DNA of 64,000 nucleotides from Phycisphaeraceae bacterium (GCA_019636555.1 JAHBXH010000001.1:3320928-3384927); one strand, 5' to 3'. Positions 1-10,400 are shown, counted from the stretch's first letter. Notes: generated by a model from the sequence alone, not told the origin. A program made the numbers and translations.

Positions 1-79
1 TCTCTACCGTTTTTGTGCGCTCGCGGCCGTGTTTCTTCGCCCGGAGAGAGGAATTCGCACCTCTTCTCGGAGAACCGCC

Positions 80-1273
80 ATGATTCATGCATCCGCGCTC
101 AACTTGTGCCTTGGGACTGCGATCGTTTGTGCGTCATCTCACGCCGGTCTTACCCGCTACATCGATCTCCCGCCGGGCGTATATCAATACGTAAGCGGAA
201 TGAGCGCCGACGGATCGACTCTGATCGTGATCTACCCGTACCTCTCGGCCGCATGGCTCTGGCGCGACTCGGCCGGCTATGTGAGTCTGCCGAATGCGAC
301 GTACCCGCGCCACGGCGGGCTGAGCCGCGACGGTTCGATGGTCGTCGGAGGCAAAGAAGGACAAGGCGCGTTTCGGCTGCACGTTGAGTCGATGCAATAC
401 GACTACCCGCCATCAAACTCGCCGGATGCGCGGGCGATCGCGATCTCACCCGACGGCGCGACCGTCTTGTACACGAGCGACGCCGGTACGTTTCTCTGGC
501 AGGGTGCATCGGAAATCCGCGTGATGGACACCCGCACCGAGTCCGGAAGAATCTCAGATGATGGTCGCGTGGTTGGAATCGGCGCGGGCTATTCGTCGGC
601 GTTGTGGACTCAAGAGGCCGGTTTGCAGCAACTAAACACGGGGTATGTACGAGAGGTCTTTGTCAGCTCCGACGGGACGAATGCGATGGCGCTCGATGAA
701 TACGGTCGCCGCAGCCAACTGCGCTTCTGGCAAGTCTTGGGCAACGGAACCGTCATCGCTGGTGATCGCCTTGACGTCGATGTTGTCGGTGTCGGCGGCG
801 CAAGCCCGGATTGCTCCATCATCGGAATCTACCCGTCATACAACCCCTACCCCGGGCCGCAGGCATCGTTTTGGAGGCGCGGCTACGGCTTTGGAACAAT
901 CACAGATCTGTTCGCGCCGGACGGCGCGGCATTGCCCGGATTGCTCTATTCCGAACCCTGGCTCGGAGCGATCAGCGCGAGCAACCGAATCTTTGCGGGC
1001 ACAGCTGATTTCGTCACAAGAGCCGGTGAATACACACGCAAAATCTGGCTTGTCGATCTCGATCGATCCTGCCCGGGCGAGCTCACGTTCGACGCGCTGG
1101 TCGATGATGATGACTTCGTCGTTTTCGCCGCGGCATACAGCACGTACGCTTGCCCGGCGCCGGAAGATGAGTCGCCGTTCGGATGCGACGCCGACCTCGA
1201 TCACAGCGGCTTCGTCGATGATGCCGACTTTGTGATCTTCGCCCAGGCGTACGACACAATGCTGTGCCCCTGA
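80..1273 (+). CDS. Secreted HAF-repeat-like protein with GC-type dockerin tail
   Basis: Predicted exported protein of 397 residues. A hydrophobic Sec signal peptide covers about the first 22 residues. The body (roughly residues 30-320) repeats units in which S-x-DG-x-x-V is followed by short strands and an LW pair, for example SRDGSMVVGG and SDDGRVVGIG. This is the pattern of HAF-type extracellular repeats and probably a beta-propeller. The last 65 residues carry two calcium-loop-like units (LVDDDDFVVF and FVDDADFVIF) and end in Cys-Pro, like four other proteins in this window. The ATG at 80 is preferred over a GTG at 29 because a CGGAG ribosome site at 68-72 precedes it and the signal peptide then lies at the N terminus. 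Ligand and function are unknown; surface display is inferred from the tail. Confidence 0.8.
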   Translation: MIHASALNLCLGTAIVCASSHAGLTRYIDLPPGVYQYVSGMSADGSTLIVIYPYLSAAWLWRDSAGYVSLPNATYPRHGGLSRDGSMVVGGKEGQGAFRLHVESMQYDYPPSNSPDARAIAISPDGATVLYTSDAGTFLWQGASEIRVMDTRTESGRISDDGRVVGIGAGYSSALWTQEAGLQQLNTGYVREVFVSSDGTNAMALDEYGRRSQLRFWQVLGNGTVIAGDRLDVDVVGVGGASPDCSIIGIYPSYNPYPGPQASFWRRGYGFGTITDLFAPDGAALPGLLYSEPWLGAISASNRIFAGTADFVTRAGEYTRKIWLVDLDRSCPGELTFDALVDDDDFVVFAAAYSTYACPAPEDESPFGCDADLDHSGFVDDADFVIFAQAYDTMLCP

Positions 1274-1399
1274 GAGAGACCACCGAAATTGAAGCGGAGA
1301 CCTCAGAACCGACTCGATCGGAATCTGCACCGCAACCCAATTTCGTTCCCTAGTTCGCTTCGCGCAGTGCCATCGAAGGCCATGCACCGCGGCGCGAAC

Positions 1400-2566
1400 T
1401 CACAACCTCATCCGCACCGACGCAACCGCGATCACGCCCATCATCGCCCCGATCAGCCCCAGCGCCACGGGCAGCCCGAGCCACTGCGCGATCAATCCGA
1501 TGAGCGGCGGCCCGGCCAAGCCTCCCAGATACCCAAGCGTCGTCATCGCCGGCAACGCCAGGTGCGCCGGCATCGATTCCTGCCTTCCCGCGGCAGAGAA
1601 CATCACCGGAACCATGTTCGAAGCCCCCACTCCGATCAGCACAAACCCGCCGATCGACGCCGCCGCCGAAGGAACGGCCACCACAAGACCAAAGCCCGCG
1701 GCAGCAACCAAACCGCCCAACAGAACAATCCGCCTCGATCCGAGCGCACGAACAATGCGGTCACCCGTCAACCTGCCCGCGGTCATCGCAACCGAGAATC
1801 CGATGAACCCGATCCCCGCGTGCGCGATCTGCATGCCGCGCTCTTTGTTGAGAAATACCGCGCTCCACTCCAGCACCGACCCCTCGGCGAGGAACAGCAC
1901 GAAACAGCAGCACCCGAGCACAACCACGCCCCCGTGCGGGAGCGCGAACGCCGGTCCTCCCCTTTCACTGCCGCGCGGATAGAACGCCCGCGCACTGACC
2001 GCGAGCAGAATCATCGATATCACCGCAACAACGATCGAAGCGACAAGCGGCGTCGAACCGATCGAAACCAGCGCGCTCAGCGTCCCCGCGCCCGCAATGC
2101 CGCCGATGCTCCACAGCCCGTGAAAACCCGACATCATCGCCCGATCGAGCGCACGCTCGACCATCACCGCGTGGATGTTCATCGCGACATCCAGCATCCC
2201 GAGCACCGCGCCGAACACGAAGAGGGCCGGGATCAGCAGCTCAAGCCGCGTGATCGCCGCGGCAAGCGGCAGCATGATGCACGCGATCGTGCCGACCGCG
2301 ACGATCGCGCGCCGGCATCCAAAGCGAGCTGTGAGCCCGCCCGTCAGCGGCATCGCGCCGATCGAGCCCACGCCGATGCAAAGCAAGAGCAAACCCAGTT
2401 GCGCATCGCTCAAGTGAAACCGGTTCTTGATGAACGGAATCAGCGGCGCCCAGGCGGCAATCAGAAAGCCGGAAATAAAGAACACCAGCCGTGTCGCCGC
2501 CGGCGCGGAGACCCAAACCCCGATCGGCTTCGCACGAGGCTCGGGCTGTGAAACCACCTCTGACAT
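1400..2566 (-). CDS. MFS transporter, YbjJ/fucose-permease-like
   Basis: Inner-membrane secondary transporter of 388 residues with about twelve hydrophobic segments, the usual size for the major facilitator superfamily. After a short hydrophilic start (MSEVVSQPEPRAK) the first segment is followed by FLIAAWAPLIPFIKNRF and a loop with the MFS A-type motif in degenerate form (GGLTARFGCRRA). The halves are joined near the middle by a basic, Arg-rich loop. The layout resembles the YbjJ/FucP group, but the substrate cannot be read. The ATG at 2566 is chosen because upstream in-frame sequence is hydrophilic and lacks a ribosome site. It is transcribed divergently from the methyltransferase at 2796 across 229 bases, so both promoters should lie there. 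Confidence 0.82.
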   Translation of the reverse strand: MSEVVSQPEPRAKPIGVWVSAPAATRLVFFISGFLIAAWAPLIPFIKNRFHLSDAQLGLLLLCIGVGSIGAMPLTGGLTARFGCRRAIVAVGTIACIMLPLAAAITRLELLIPALFVFGAVLGMLDVAMNIHAVMVERALDRAMMSGFHGLWSIGGIAGAGTLSALVSIGSTPLVASIVVAVISMILLAVSARAFYPRGSERGGPAFALPHGGVVVLGCCCFVLFLAEGSVLEWSAVFLNKERGMQIAHAGIGFIGFSVAMTAGRLTGDRIVRALGSRRIVLLGGLVAAAGFGLVVAVPSAAASIGGFVLIGVGASNMVPVMFSAAGRQESMPAHLALPAMTTLGYLGGLAGPPLIGLIAQWLGLPVALGLIGAMMGVIAVASVRMRL

Positions 2567-2795
2567 GGCGTGACAATAACTCGCCTTTCCACTCAAGAGG
2601 AACAAAGACAACCGTTCGCTTCGATTTCGCGAGCCAAACCCGTTCACCCAGGCGTTTCACAAATCCACAAGCCGTGAAACAGCCGGCCCGCCCGGTCCCT
2701 CGCAACGAACAGCCCGCACCGAACAGCTCACCAGCCTCGAACGCGCAAGAGCCCATCCAGCGCGGTCGTTCGCCGTTCTCCGTATTCTCCTCCGC

Positions 2796-3836
2796 GTGAA
2801 ACCGCCGACTCCATCGCCAGAGCGCCAGAACACGACGGCGTTCCGAAATTTGCTCGAAAAGGCGCTCAAGCGCCGCCGCCCACTCGTGAACAGTCGCACA
2901 ACCCAGGCGTTTCGCGTGTTCTCCGGCGAAGCCGACGGAATGGACGGCGTATTCGTCGACGTCTACGCCCAAGGCGCCGTGCTGATCGTGTACGAAGGTC
3001 GCGCGCCCCGCGCGTTCGATCCGATCGCGGAAGCAGAGACTGTCCTCCGTGTGCTCGCGCCCTTCGACACTCGCGCCGTCTATTTCAAGCCCTTCGCGAA
3101 AGACCGTTCCAAAATGGGCGGCGAGTTGCCCCCGATCGTGACCGATCCCGCTCCCGCCGCGGGTGAGCCGCTCCCGGAATCCCTCCTCATCCGCGAGCAC
3201 GATTGGAATCTCGAAGTCCGCCTGTACAACGGTTTGTCCACCGGTCTCTTCCTCGACCAGCGCGACAACCGCAAGTTCATCGCGAATTGGGTGAGGGATC
3301 GAGTCCGCGCAACCGGCACGCCCCCCGCCGTGCTCAACACGTTCGCATACACCTGCGCTTTTTCCGTCGCCGCGGCAATCTCCGGCGCCCAAACCGCAAG
3401 CGTCGATGTTTCTCCCCGCTATCTCGACTGGGGCAAACGCAACTTCGAGCACAACAAGCTCGATCCTTCGCAGCACCGCTTCGCCCGCATGGACACGTTC
3501 GAATTCTTCAGTTACGCCAAACGCAAGAACCTGAAGTTCGACATGATCATTCTCGATCCTCCCAGTTTCTCCGCGGGCTCGAAGAAAAAAGGGATCCGCC
3601 CGTGGAGCTCGATCGCCGATTACGCGCGCCTCGTCGGCGACGCCGCGAAAATCCTCAACCCCAAGGGCGTGCTCTTCGCATCGACCAACACGCAGGAACT
3701 CTGCCGCCCCGGCCGCTTCGAACGCGAGATCGAACAAGGCCTTGGAAGGCCGGCACGCTACCTACGATTGCCCGATATGCCGCTCGATTTCGCGAAAGAT
3801 CGTGAACGCTTCACAGCGCGGGCCTTTGCGGTCTAG
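2796..3836 (+). CDS. Class I rRNA cytosine methyltransferase, RlmI-like
   Basis: Probable SAM-dependent 23S rRNA (cytosine-C5) methyltransferase of 346 residues, acting in ribosome maturation. The N-terminal part carries the family's substrate-domain signatures (GMDGVFVDVY, YFKPFAKDRS, GLFLDQRDNR). The Rossmann domain follows with motif I as NTFAYTCAFSVAA and the catalytic motif IV as ILDPPSFS. E. coli RlmI has about 396 residues and begins with a PUA domain; this protein lacks that domain and starts directly with the following region. The start is a GTG with no visible Shine-Dalgarno site, so it may be leaderless or the start may be slightly different. Exact target base is inference from the family. 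Confidence 0.85.
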   Translation: MKPPTPSPERQNTTAFRNLLEKALKRRRPLVNSRTTQAFRVFSGEADGMDGVFVDVYAQGAVLIVYEGRAPRAFDPIAEAETVLRVLAPFDTRAVYFKPFAKDRSKMGGELPPIVTDPAPAAGEPLPESLLIREHDWNLEVRLYNGLSTGLFLDQRDNRKFIANWVRDRVRATGTPPAVLNTFAYTCAFSVAAAISGAQTASVDVSPRYLDWGKRNFEHNKLDPSQHRFARMDTFEFFSYAKRKNLKFDMIILDPPSFSAGSKKKGIRPWSSIADYARLVGDAAKILNPKGVLFASTNTQELCRPGRFEREIEQGLGRPARYLRLPDMPLDFAKDRERFTARAFAV

Positions 3837-3900
3837 CAAAGTCGCCTCACATCTTCGTCGATTACCCCACATCCCGTTTCGCACGTCGCTATCCGGAGTA

Positions 3901-4070
3901 CTCACCGAAGAGTCGCAGAGGACACAGAGAGGAAAATGGGTTGAGGTCAGAAGTGCTTGGCATCTCGGTTCCTGTGAGCGTTTTCCAACTGATGACCCTG
4001 AACTTCACAACCCGAAATCTTCCATCTGACTTCTCTTGCTCTGCACCCTCTGCGACTCTGCGGTGAATTC
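3901..4070. repeat. Intergenic inverted repeat of CACAGAG type (rlmI-prfC spacer)
   Basis: The left arm (about 3901-3934) reads GTCGCAGAGGACACAGAG. The right arm (about 4033-4070) reads CTCTGCACCCTCTGCGACTC before GGTGAATTC, so the two arms are imperfect reverse complements. About 100 bases of unrelated interior separate them; it contains AGTGCTTGGC, also found inside the copy near 5.8 kb. As RNA this would form a long imperfect hairpin between two genes of the same strand. Whether it terminates, attenuates or stabilises transcript cannot be told from sequence. Confidence 0.75.
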
Positions 4071-4114
4071 TTCCTTCTTACGCGACCCAGAACTTCAGGA
4101 CCCAGGACTCTCCC

Positions 4115-5734
4115 ATGACTTCCGCACATCTCCCCCGCCGCACCTTCGCGATCATCTCGCACCCCGACGCCGGCAAAACCACGCTCACCGAAAAGCTCCT
4201 CCTTTACGGCGGCGCCGTGCAGCTCGCCGGTTCGGTCACGAGCCGCAAGAACCAGCGCGCCACCGCCAGCGACTGGATGGAACTCGAAAAGCAGCGCGGC
4301 ATCTCGATCTCCTCCACCGTCCTGCAGTTCGATTACGACGGCTACCGCATCAATCTCCTCGATACCCCCGGCCACAAAGATTTTTCCGAAGACACCTACC
4401 GCGTGCTCACCGCCGTGGACGCTGCGGTCATGGTCATCGACGCCGGCAAGGGCATCGAGCCGCAGACCCGCAAGCTCTTCGAAGTCTGCCGCCGGCGAGG
4501 CGTTCCCATCTTCACCTTCATGAACAAGTGCGATCGCCCGACGCGCGATCCGCTCGAACTCCTCGATGAACTCGAAAAAGTGCTCGGCATCGGCGCATTC
4601 CCGGTCAACTGGCCGCTCGGAACCGGCCCGAATTTCCGGGGTGTCTACGACCGGCTCACGCACAAGGTCCATCTCTTCGAGCGCGCCACGCACGGCGCCT
4701 ACGTCGCGCCGGTCGAAGTGATGGGCATCGACGATCCCGCCGTCAAGGACAAGATGGACGAGGCCGTCTACACGCAGTCGCGCGAAGAGATCGAGATGCT
4801 CCAAGGAGCAGGCGAAACCTACGACCAGGAACGCGTGCTCGCCGGAACGGTGACGCCCGTCTATTTCGGCAGCGCCATGAACAACTTCGGCGTCCAGCTT
4901 CTCCTCGACGGCTTCGTCGAGCATTCCGCCGATCCCGCCCCGCGCAAGGTGACGACCGCCGCGGGAGAACGCTGGATCAAGCCCGCAGACCCCGTCTTCA
5001 GCGGCTTTGTCTTCAAGATCCAGGCGAACATGGACCCCAAACACCGCGACCGCATCGCCTTCGTCCGCATCGTTTCCGGGGCGTTCACGCGCGAAATGTC
5101 CGTCATCCACGCCCAGAGCGGCAAGCGCATCCGCCTCTCCAACGCGCAAAAACTCTTCGGCCAGGAACGCGAAACCGTGGACGAAGGCCGCGCCGGCGAC
5201 GTCGTCGGCATCCTCGGCCACGACATCCTGCGCATCGGCGACACGCTCACCGAAGACAAGTCGATCGTCTTCAACGAGATCCCGCGCTTCACGCCCGAGA
5301 CGTTCGCTTACCTGCACAACCCGCAGCCCGGCAACTCCAAGAAGTTCCGCCTCGGTTTCGATCAGCTGCTTCAGGAGGGCGTCATCCAGGTGCTCTACAC
5401 CGGCTCGGGCCAGATCAAGACTCCACTCCTCGCGGCAGTCGGGCCGCTCCAGTTCGAAGTCGTGCAGTACCGCCTCAAGTCCGAGTACGGCGCCGAGTCG
5501 CGCCTCGAGATGACGCGCTGGCAGATCATGCGATGGTGGCGCAAACCCGCAGCCGAGCCCGATTGGCTCCCCGATCTTCCCGCCGATACGACGCTCGCGA
5601 CCGATTGGCAGGGACGAAACGTCGTTCTCTTCGCCGACGAATGGGGCATGCGTCACTTCACCAAGCGCCATCCCGACATCGAACTCTCCGCGACCGAAGA
5701 CTTCGCGCCCGCCGCGACACCGATCGCGAATTGA
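4115..5734 (+). CDS. prfC: Peptide chain release factor 3
   Basis: Translational GTPase RF3 of 539 residues (family usual about 530). It removes RF1/RF2 from the ribosome after peptide release. All G motifs are present: G1 HPDAGKTT, the RGISIS switch I, G3 DTPGHKD and G4 NKCD, followed by domain II and the RF3-type C-terminal domain (QFEVVQYRL). RF3 rather than EF-G is indicated by the length and by the NKCDRPTRDPLELLDE stretch. The ATG at 4115 gives the standard N terminus, RRTFAIISHPDAGKT. The gene follows the rlmI-like methyltransferase on the same strand after 278 bases that hold an inverted repeat, so it probably has its own promoter or depends on read-through. Confidence 0.96.
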   Translation: MTSAHLPRRTFAIISHPDAGKTTLTEKLLLYGGAVQLAGSVTSRKNQRATASDWMELEKQRGISISSTVLQFDYDGYRINLLDTPGHKDFSEDTYRVLTAVDAAVMVIDAGKGIEPQTRKLFEVCRRRGVPIFTFMNKCDRPTRDPLELLDELEKVLGIGAFPVNWPLGTGPNFRGVYDRLTHKVHLFERATHGAYVAPVEVMGIDDPAVKDKMDEAVYTQSREEIEMLQGAGETYDQERVLAGTVTPVYFGSAMNNFGVQLLLDGFVEHSADPAPRKVTTAAGERWIKPADPVFSGFVFKIQANMDPKHRDRIAFVRIVSGAFTREMSVIHAQSGKRIRLSNAQKLFGQERETVDEGRAGDVVGILGHDILRIGDTLTEDKSIVFNEIPRFTPETFAYLHNPQPGNSKKFRLGFDQLLQEGVIQVLYTGSGQIKTPLLAAVGPLQFEVVQYRLKSEYGAESRLEMTRWQIMRWWRKPAAEPDWLPDLPADTTLATDWQGRNVVLFADEWGMRHFTKRHPDIELSATEDFAPAATPIAN

Positions 5735-5750
5735 TCCGAATCAAAGGCAA

Positions 5751-5883
5751 TTCACCACAGAGAGCACGGAGAAAGGCGGAAGAGTGCTTGGCGTGAGCGC
5801 CAAGCACGACTGCTGGATCTGAATTCCCGATTCCTTTCTGTTTTTCTCTGTGTCCTCTGTGTCCTCTGTGATCTCTGTGGTAA
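5751..5883. repeat. Intergenic inverted repeat with inner perfect hairpin
   Basis: The spacer between two convergent genes holds a left arm TTCACCACAGAGAGCACGG (about 5751-5775) and a right arm made of three CTCTGTG units that ends in TCTCTGTGGTAAA (about 5840-5883). Inside, 5784-5807 is a perfect 10-bp stem, GTGCTTGGCG with a TGAG loop and its complement. No T-run follows the inner stem. The position suits a bidirectional transcription barrier, but that is inference. Confidence 0.78.
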
Positions 5884-5895
5884 ATCGCCTTTTTC

Positions 5896-7296
5896 TTACT
5901 TTCCCGATCGGTCCTTCAACTCCCCCATCTGCCGATACCGCTCGCGGTATTTCTCGTAGAGCTTCGTCTGCTTGTTCGAGAGATCGATCCGCTTCCCGCT
6001 GATGAACGCATCAGTGATCTGCGTCGTGATCTCGATCGGCGATCCCGTCGTGATGATCAGCGTCGCGTCCTTGTCCTTGTCGAGCGAACCCAGCCGGCCC
6101 GAAACGCCCAGTATCTCCGCGGCAGACAGCGTCACCGACCGGATCGCGTCTTCCTGTGAAAGTCCGTGCGCCGTCGCCATCCCCGCCGCGTACGGCGTGT
6201 TCCGCTCGTGGGGCGTCTCTTCGCCGCTCGCGATGCAGAACGGGATGCCCGCTTTTTTGAGTTTCGCCGGCAACGCGAACGACTGGTTGTAATCCGAGTC
6301 ATCGCGCTTGGGGAACCGCTGCGTGCCCGCGACGATGACCGAAACTTCGTTCTTCTTGAGCAGCTCGGCGCACAGCGGCGCATCCATGCCGCCGACGATC
6401 ACCACCCGCAACTTCAAAGTCGCCGCCCACGTCACCGCCGACACGATCTGGTCGTAGTCGTTGGCGACGATGAACACCGGCCACTGACGCGTCAGCCCCA
6501 TCGTCCCCTTCGCGGGCTGAATGTTGAGTACGCCCCGCATCGCATCCCACCTCAGGTCGTTCGGCATGGACGCGTTCTCTCGCCGCGCTTCGAAGTACGA
6601 GGTCGCTGTCGAAAACGCATTCTCGATCGCGTCGATCGACTGTTTCGCCCGCTTTTTCTGCTCCGCTTCCGATGTGCGCATCCACCACGACGAAACCGGG
6701 CGAACGTTCGGCCATTCGATCGTCATGCCGATCGACTTCTCGATCGCCATGTCCTCCCACGTCCAGCCTTCGAGCTGGATCACCGCGGGTTGACCCGGGA
6801 TCAACCCGCCCTTCGGGAACACGCCCGCCGCGAGCACGCCGTTCGACCGCGTCACCGGAAGCACCGTCGAATCCGGATTCACCGCGGCAATCGCCCGCAC
6901 TTCCGGCACGATATCGCCGAGTTCCTTGTAGTCGTGCGTCGCATCGACCATCCCGATCTCATCGAGCCCGAGCTGTGTGTACGCCGCGATCATGCCCGGG
7001 TAGACGTGTTTGCCCGTTGCGTCGATCTCGACCGGGCCCGGCGACTTCCAGCTCATCGTCTTCTCGATGCCCGCGAAGTCCGCCGAGGAAAACACGCCCT
7101 TGATCTTGCCCTCCGCAAGCCAGATCACCGAATCCGCGATCTCCGGCCCGCTCACCGGGTGCGCCGTCGCGTGCCGGATCAGCACCGGCAGATCCTGAGC
7201 CGGCGCCTTCACCGTCAAATCTTGAGCGGAAGAAGAACTCACCACAGAGGCGCAGAGACACAGAGAGAAAAACAGGGAATTGGTTTGAGTCTTCAT
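5896..7296 (-). CDS. Exported amidohydrolase-like protein lacking HxH
   Basis: Protein of 466 residues related to the imidazolonepropionase/dihydroorotase-like amidohydrolases. The N-terminal beta-sandwich strand pattern and the C-terminal closing motif (LSAAEILGVSGRLGSLDKDKDATLI) are present. The metal site is not: the expected D-x-H-x-H after the first strand reads PGMIAAYTQLG, so metal-dependent hydrolysis is doubtful. The start codon and signal peptide (MKTQTNSLFFSLCLCASVVS) lie entirely inside an intergenic inverted repeat (7238-7419). The gene follows the double amidohydrolase gene on the same strand after 134 bases, so the two probably act together in the periplasm or at the surface. 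Substrate unknown. Confidence 0.8.
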   Translation of the reverse strand: MKTQTNSLFFSLCLCASVVSSSSAQDLTVKAPAQDLPVLIRHATAHPVSGPEIADSVIWLAEGKIKGVFSSADFAGIEKTMSWKSPGPVEIDATGKHVYPGMIAAYTQLGLDEIGMVDATHDYKELGDIVPEVRAIAAVNPDSTVLPVTRSNGVLAAGVFPKGGLIPGQPAVIQLEGWTWEDMAIEKSIGMTIEWPNVRPVSSWWMRTSEAEQKKRAKQSIDAIENAFSTATSYFEARRENASMPNDLRWDAMRGVLNIQPAKGTMGLTRQWPVFIVANDYDQIVSAVTWAATLKLRVVIVGGMDAPLCAELLKKNEVSVIVAGTQRFPKRDDSDYNQSFALPAKLKKAGIPFCIASGEETPHERNTPYAAGMATAHGLSQEDAIRSVTLSAAEILGVSGRLGSLDKDKDATLIITTGSPIEITTQITDAFISGKRIDLSNKQTKLYEKYRERYRQMGELKDRSGK

Positions 7297-7419
7297 GGGT
7301 GAGTCGTTCGTTGAGAATTTCTGTTCGGAAAACTTTGCGTTCGGAATGGCGAGAGCCTTCGCCTTTCCACAATCCTGATTTGTCCTTTCTTCTCTGCGCC
7401 TCTGTGTCTCTGTGGTGAA
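7238..7419. repeat. Inverted repeat carrying a gene start and signal peptide
   Basis: The left arm (7238-7275) reads CTCACCACAGAGGCGCAGAG and continues with GACACAGAGAGAAAAACAGG. The right arm (7385-7419) is its complement, with TCTCTGCGCCTCTGTGTCTC before TGTGGTGAA. The outer 30 bases match almost perfectly. Unlike the other copies, the left arm is translated on the minus strand as residues 9-20 of the amidohydrolase at 5896-7296. The interior includes the start codon. Confidence 0.82.
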
Positions 7420-7430
7420 TGCCTCTGCCT

Positions 7431-10400
7431 CTACTGCACCGCGTGGACGAGCCCGCACCCGCACTCACCCGGCATGTTGGAATCGAGGCTGCCGCGCCGA
7501 TTCAGCATGTCGAGCATGATGCGCTCACGCGCCGCGTCGGCGTCATCCATCTCGGAATCCTTCGGCCCTTCGCCCCCGCCGCCGCGCGCCGGCGGCTCCT
7601 TCTTCAGCTTCTGGATGATTCGCTGGCGATTCTCGTTGTTCTGCTTGCGAAGTTTCGCGTCCATGTCGAGCGAGAACATCTCGCGACCATCGATGAACAC
7701 GCGCTCGGCGTGCGAAGAAACCGAGAGCGGATCCGCGCTCCAGATCACGACATCCGCCTCTTTTCCCGGCTCGAGACTGCCGACCCGCTTTTCGAGACCG
7801 AGCTGAATCGCCGGATTGATGGTCACGAACTTGAGCGCCTCTTCCTCTGAGAGATTCCCGTACTTCACGGCCTTTGCCGCTTCCAGATTTAGCCGGCGCG
7901 CCATCTCGTCGCTGTCGGAGTTGTAGCTCACGACCACGCCGACATCGTGCATCAGAATCGGCCCCTGCGCGATCGCGTCCTGCACCTCGACCTTGTAGTT
8001 CCACCAGTCGGAGAACGCGCTCGCCCCGCGCGCGTTGTCGCGCACATCGGTCGCAACCTTGTACCCCTCGAGAATGTGCTGCCACGTCCCGAGCTTGAAA
8101 TTGAATTCCTTGCAGATCTTGGCGAGCGCGAGCAGTTCATCCTGCCGGTAGCTGTGGCAATGCACGAGGCGCGAACCGCTCAGCACTTCCGCGAGCGCTT
8201 CGAGTTCGAGATCCCGGCGAGGCGGCAGCGCACCGGCCCCGTGCTTGCCCGCGCTCCAATCCCTCCACGATTGCTCGTATTCCCGCGCCGCCGTCAACCG
8301 ATCTCGGATGAGCGCTTCGACACCCATGCGCGACTGCGGATACCGGTTGCGGCTGCTGCCGTTCACCTGCCGCGGGTTTTCTCCGAGCGCCCACTTCACT
8401 CCCGGCGGCATCGGATACGACTTCTTCACGCCCGGCGCGAACGGATTCGCGTCATCGAACGAATCGCGCCCCGCAAAGTGCAGGTCATCCGCGCTCGTTG
8501 ATCCCCAGCGATTCTTGTTCACCGCGGTTTGTCCGCCGATCGCGTTCGCCGAACCGTGCAGGCTGTTCACCGCAGTGACGCCGCCCGCGAGCTGCCGATA
8601 CCACGAGATCGAATCGGGATCGGTCACATCCTGAATGCGCACTTCCGAAGTGACCGCCTGCCCGCCCTCGTTCACGCCCTTCGAAATCCCCGTGTGGCTG
8701 TGGCAATCGATGATCCCCGGCGTGACATGCTTGCCTTTCGCGTCGATCACGATCGCGCCGTCGATCGGCGCCGCACCGCCCGCGATGACCGAATCGATCT
8801 TTCCGCCCTTGAGCACGACCGACGCATCTTTCAGAATCCCCTGCGGCCCGCTCGTCCACACCGTCGCGTTGGTGATCACGACGACCGGCGCATCACCGGT
8901 GAATGCCGCGCGATCATCGCGCTCGTACGCACCGAACGGATAGCCGATTTCGTCGGGCAAATCGGCGAGCACTTCCGGATCACCGGGCTTTCGCGATCCT
9001 TTCCACTGATGCGTCGAACCATCGGGCACGACCATCGATCCGATGAGTTGATCGCCCTCGAGCTTTGCTTCCACTTTCACAAGTCGATCCGAAGGCGCAT
9101 CGCGCGAAGGATCTGCGAGTTTGCCCATGTCGCACGTGTACTTGATGGTCCCATCTTTGATCGAGACGTCGTCGGCCTTGAGAACCGTGTTGTTCATCCG
9201 CAGGGTAACGGTTCCGTCTTTGCGGATGCAGATGAGCGAGCCGCCGCCTTTCTTGCCATCGATCTCTTCGAGCAGGAAACAGCCGACCAATCCCGGCATT
9301 TTCCGTGCGGCATGTTCCTGATTTTCCTCTTTCCTCACCGCGCGCCACTTGAGCGGTTCGCCGCTGGTTGTGAGCGCGATCCCCTCCATGGATTGATTGT
9401 CGGGTGCGAGCGCGGCGGAAGCGCTGAACACGCCTTCTTTGTCGAAGGGCTTGTGCTCGAAGGAGTAGGAAACGCGCCGGCCTTCGACCGCGACGTTCTT
9501 GCCCTTGGAAGTCGTGACTTTGGGATTGCCCTTATCATCCTTCTGATCGGTGAACGTCTTGGTGATCGTCAACTCACCGGTGTTATTGAAGGTGAGGCTG
9601 ATGGTGCCGTCCATCGGCTTGTCCAACGTCACATCCCATACTCCCGCAAGCTGCGACGCACCGGCAAGCGCAACTTCGGTGCGAATGCCATCCACGTACA
9701 CCTCACGGATCTCGACCTTGGGAGCGCGCGGCTTGTCGGCGCGGCCGGGTCCGGCGCGCTTGCGCGCGGGACCATCGGCCTTCTCCGGTTCGGGGGCGCC
9801 CGCGTCGGGCTTGTCGGCTTTTTCGTCAGCGCTCTTGTCTTCGGGTTCATCGGGCGGGAGCGCGAAGAGATCGCCGGATGCGACGATGAAGCTCGCGGCT
9901 TTTCCGTTCTCGATGGTGCCGAGGGTCTTGTCCACACCGAGGATTGCCGCGGGCTCGGTGGTGAGCATCGCCAGCGCGGCCTCGGGGGCGAGGCCGTACT
10001 TCATCGCTTTTTCGAGGTTCGCGCGGAACTGCGAGCGCGAGCGGAGATCGGAACTCGTGAGTGCGACGCGCACGCCCTTGTCTTTCAGGCGGCGCACGTT
10101 GCTCGGCGCCTGCTCCCAAGTCATCATCTCGCGCAAGCCGGCGGCCTCGGCGGCGCCGACGGTCGAAACATCGGGCGCTTTGGGATACGAGAGCGGCACG
10201 ATGAGCGGGATCTGCGGTGCATCGCCTGCCGCGGCGAGCCTTTGCGCGATGTCGTCGAGCCGACGGAATTCGAGGCCCGAGCCCTTGATGATCGCGGGGC
10301 GCTTGAACTCGCGCGCGATCTTCGCGGCGCGAACGACTTCGAGTTCGTCGCTCACTTCAAAGTACAAGGGCTGCGCGCGATCGATCAATGAATCGAGCAC

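Noticed and set aside
1289..2551. Long plus-strand frame opposite the MFS transporter gene
   Set aside because: Its product is almost purely Arg/His/Gln/Pro-rich, the usual antisense shadow of a high-GC membrane protein gene.
2241..3737. Long minus-strand frame spanning the divergent spacer and the methyltransferase
   Set aside because: It crosses two real genes, has no motif and mirrors the codon pattern of the RlmI-like gene.
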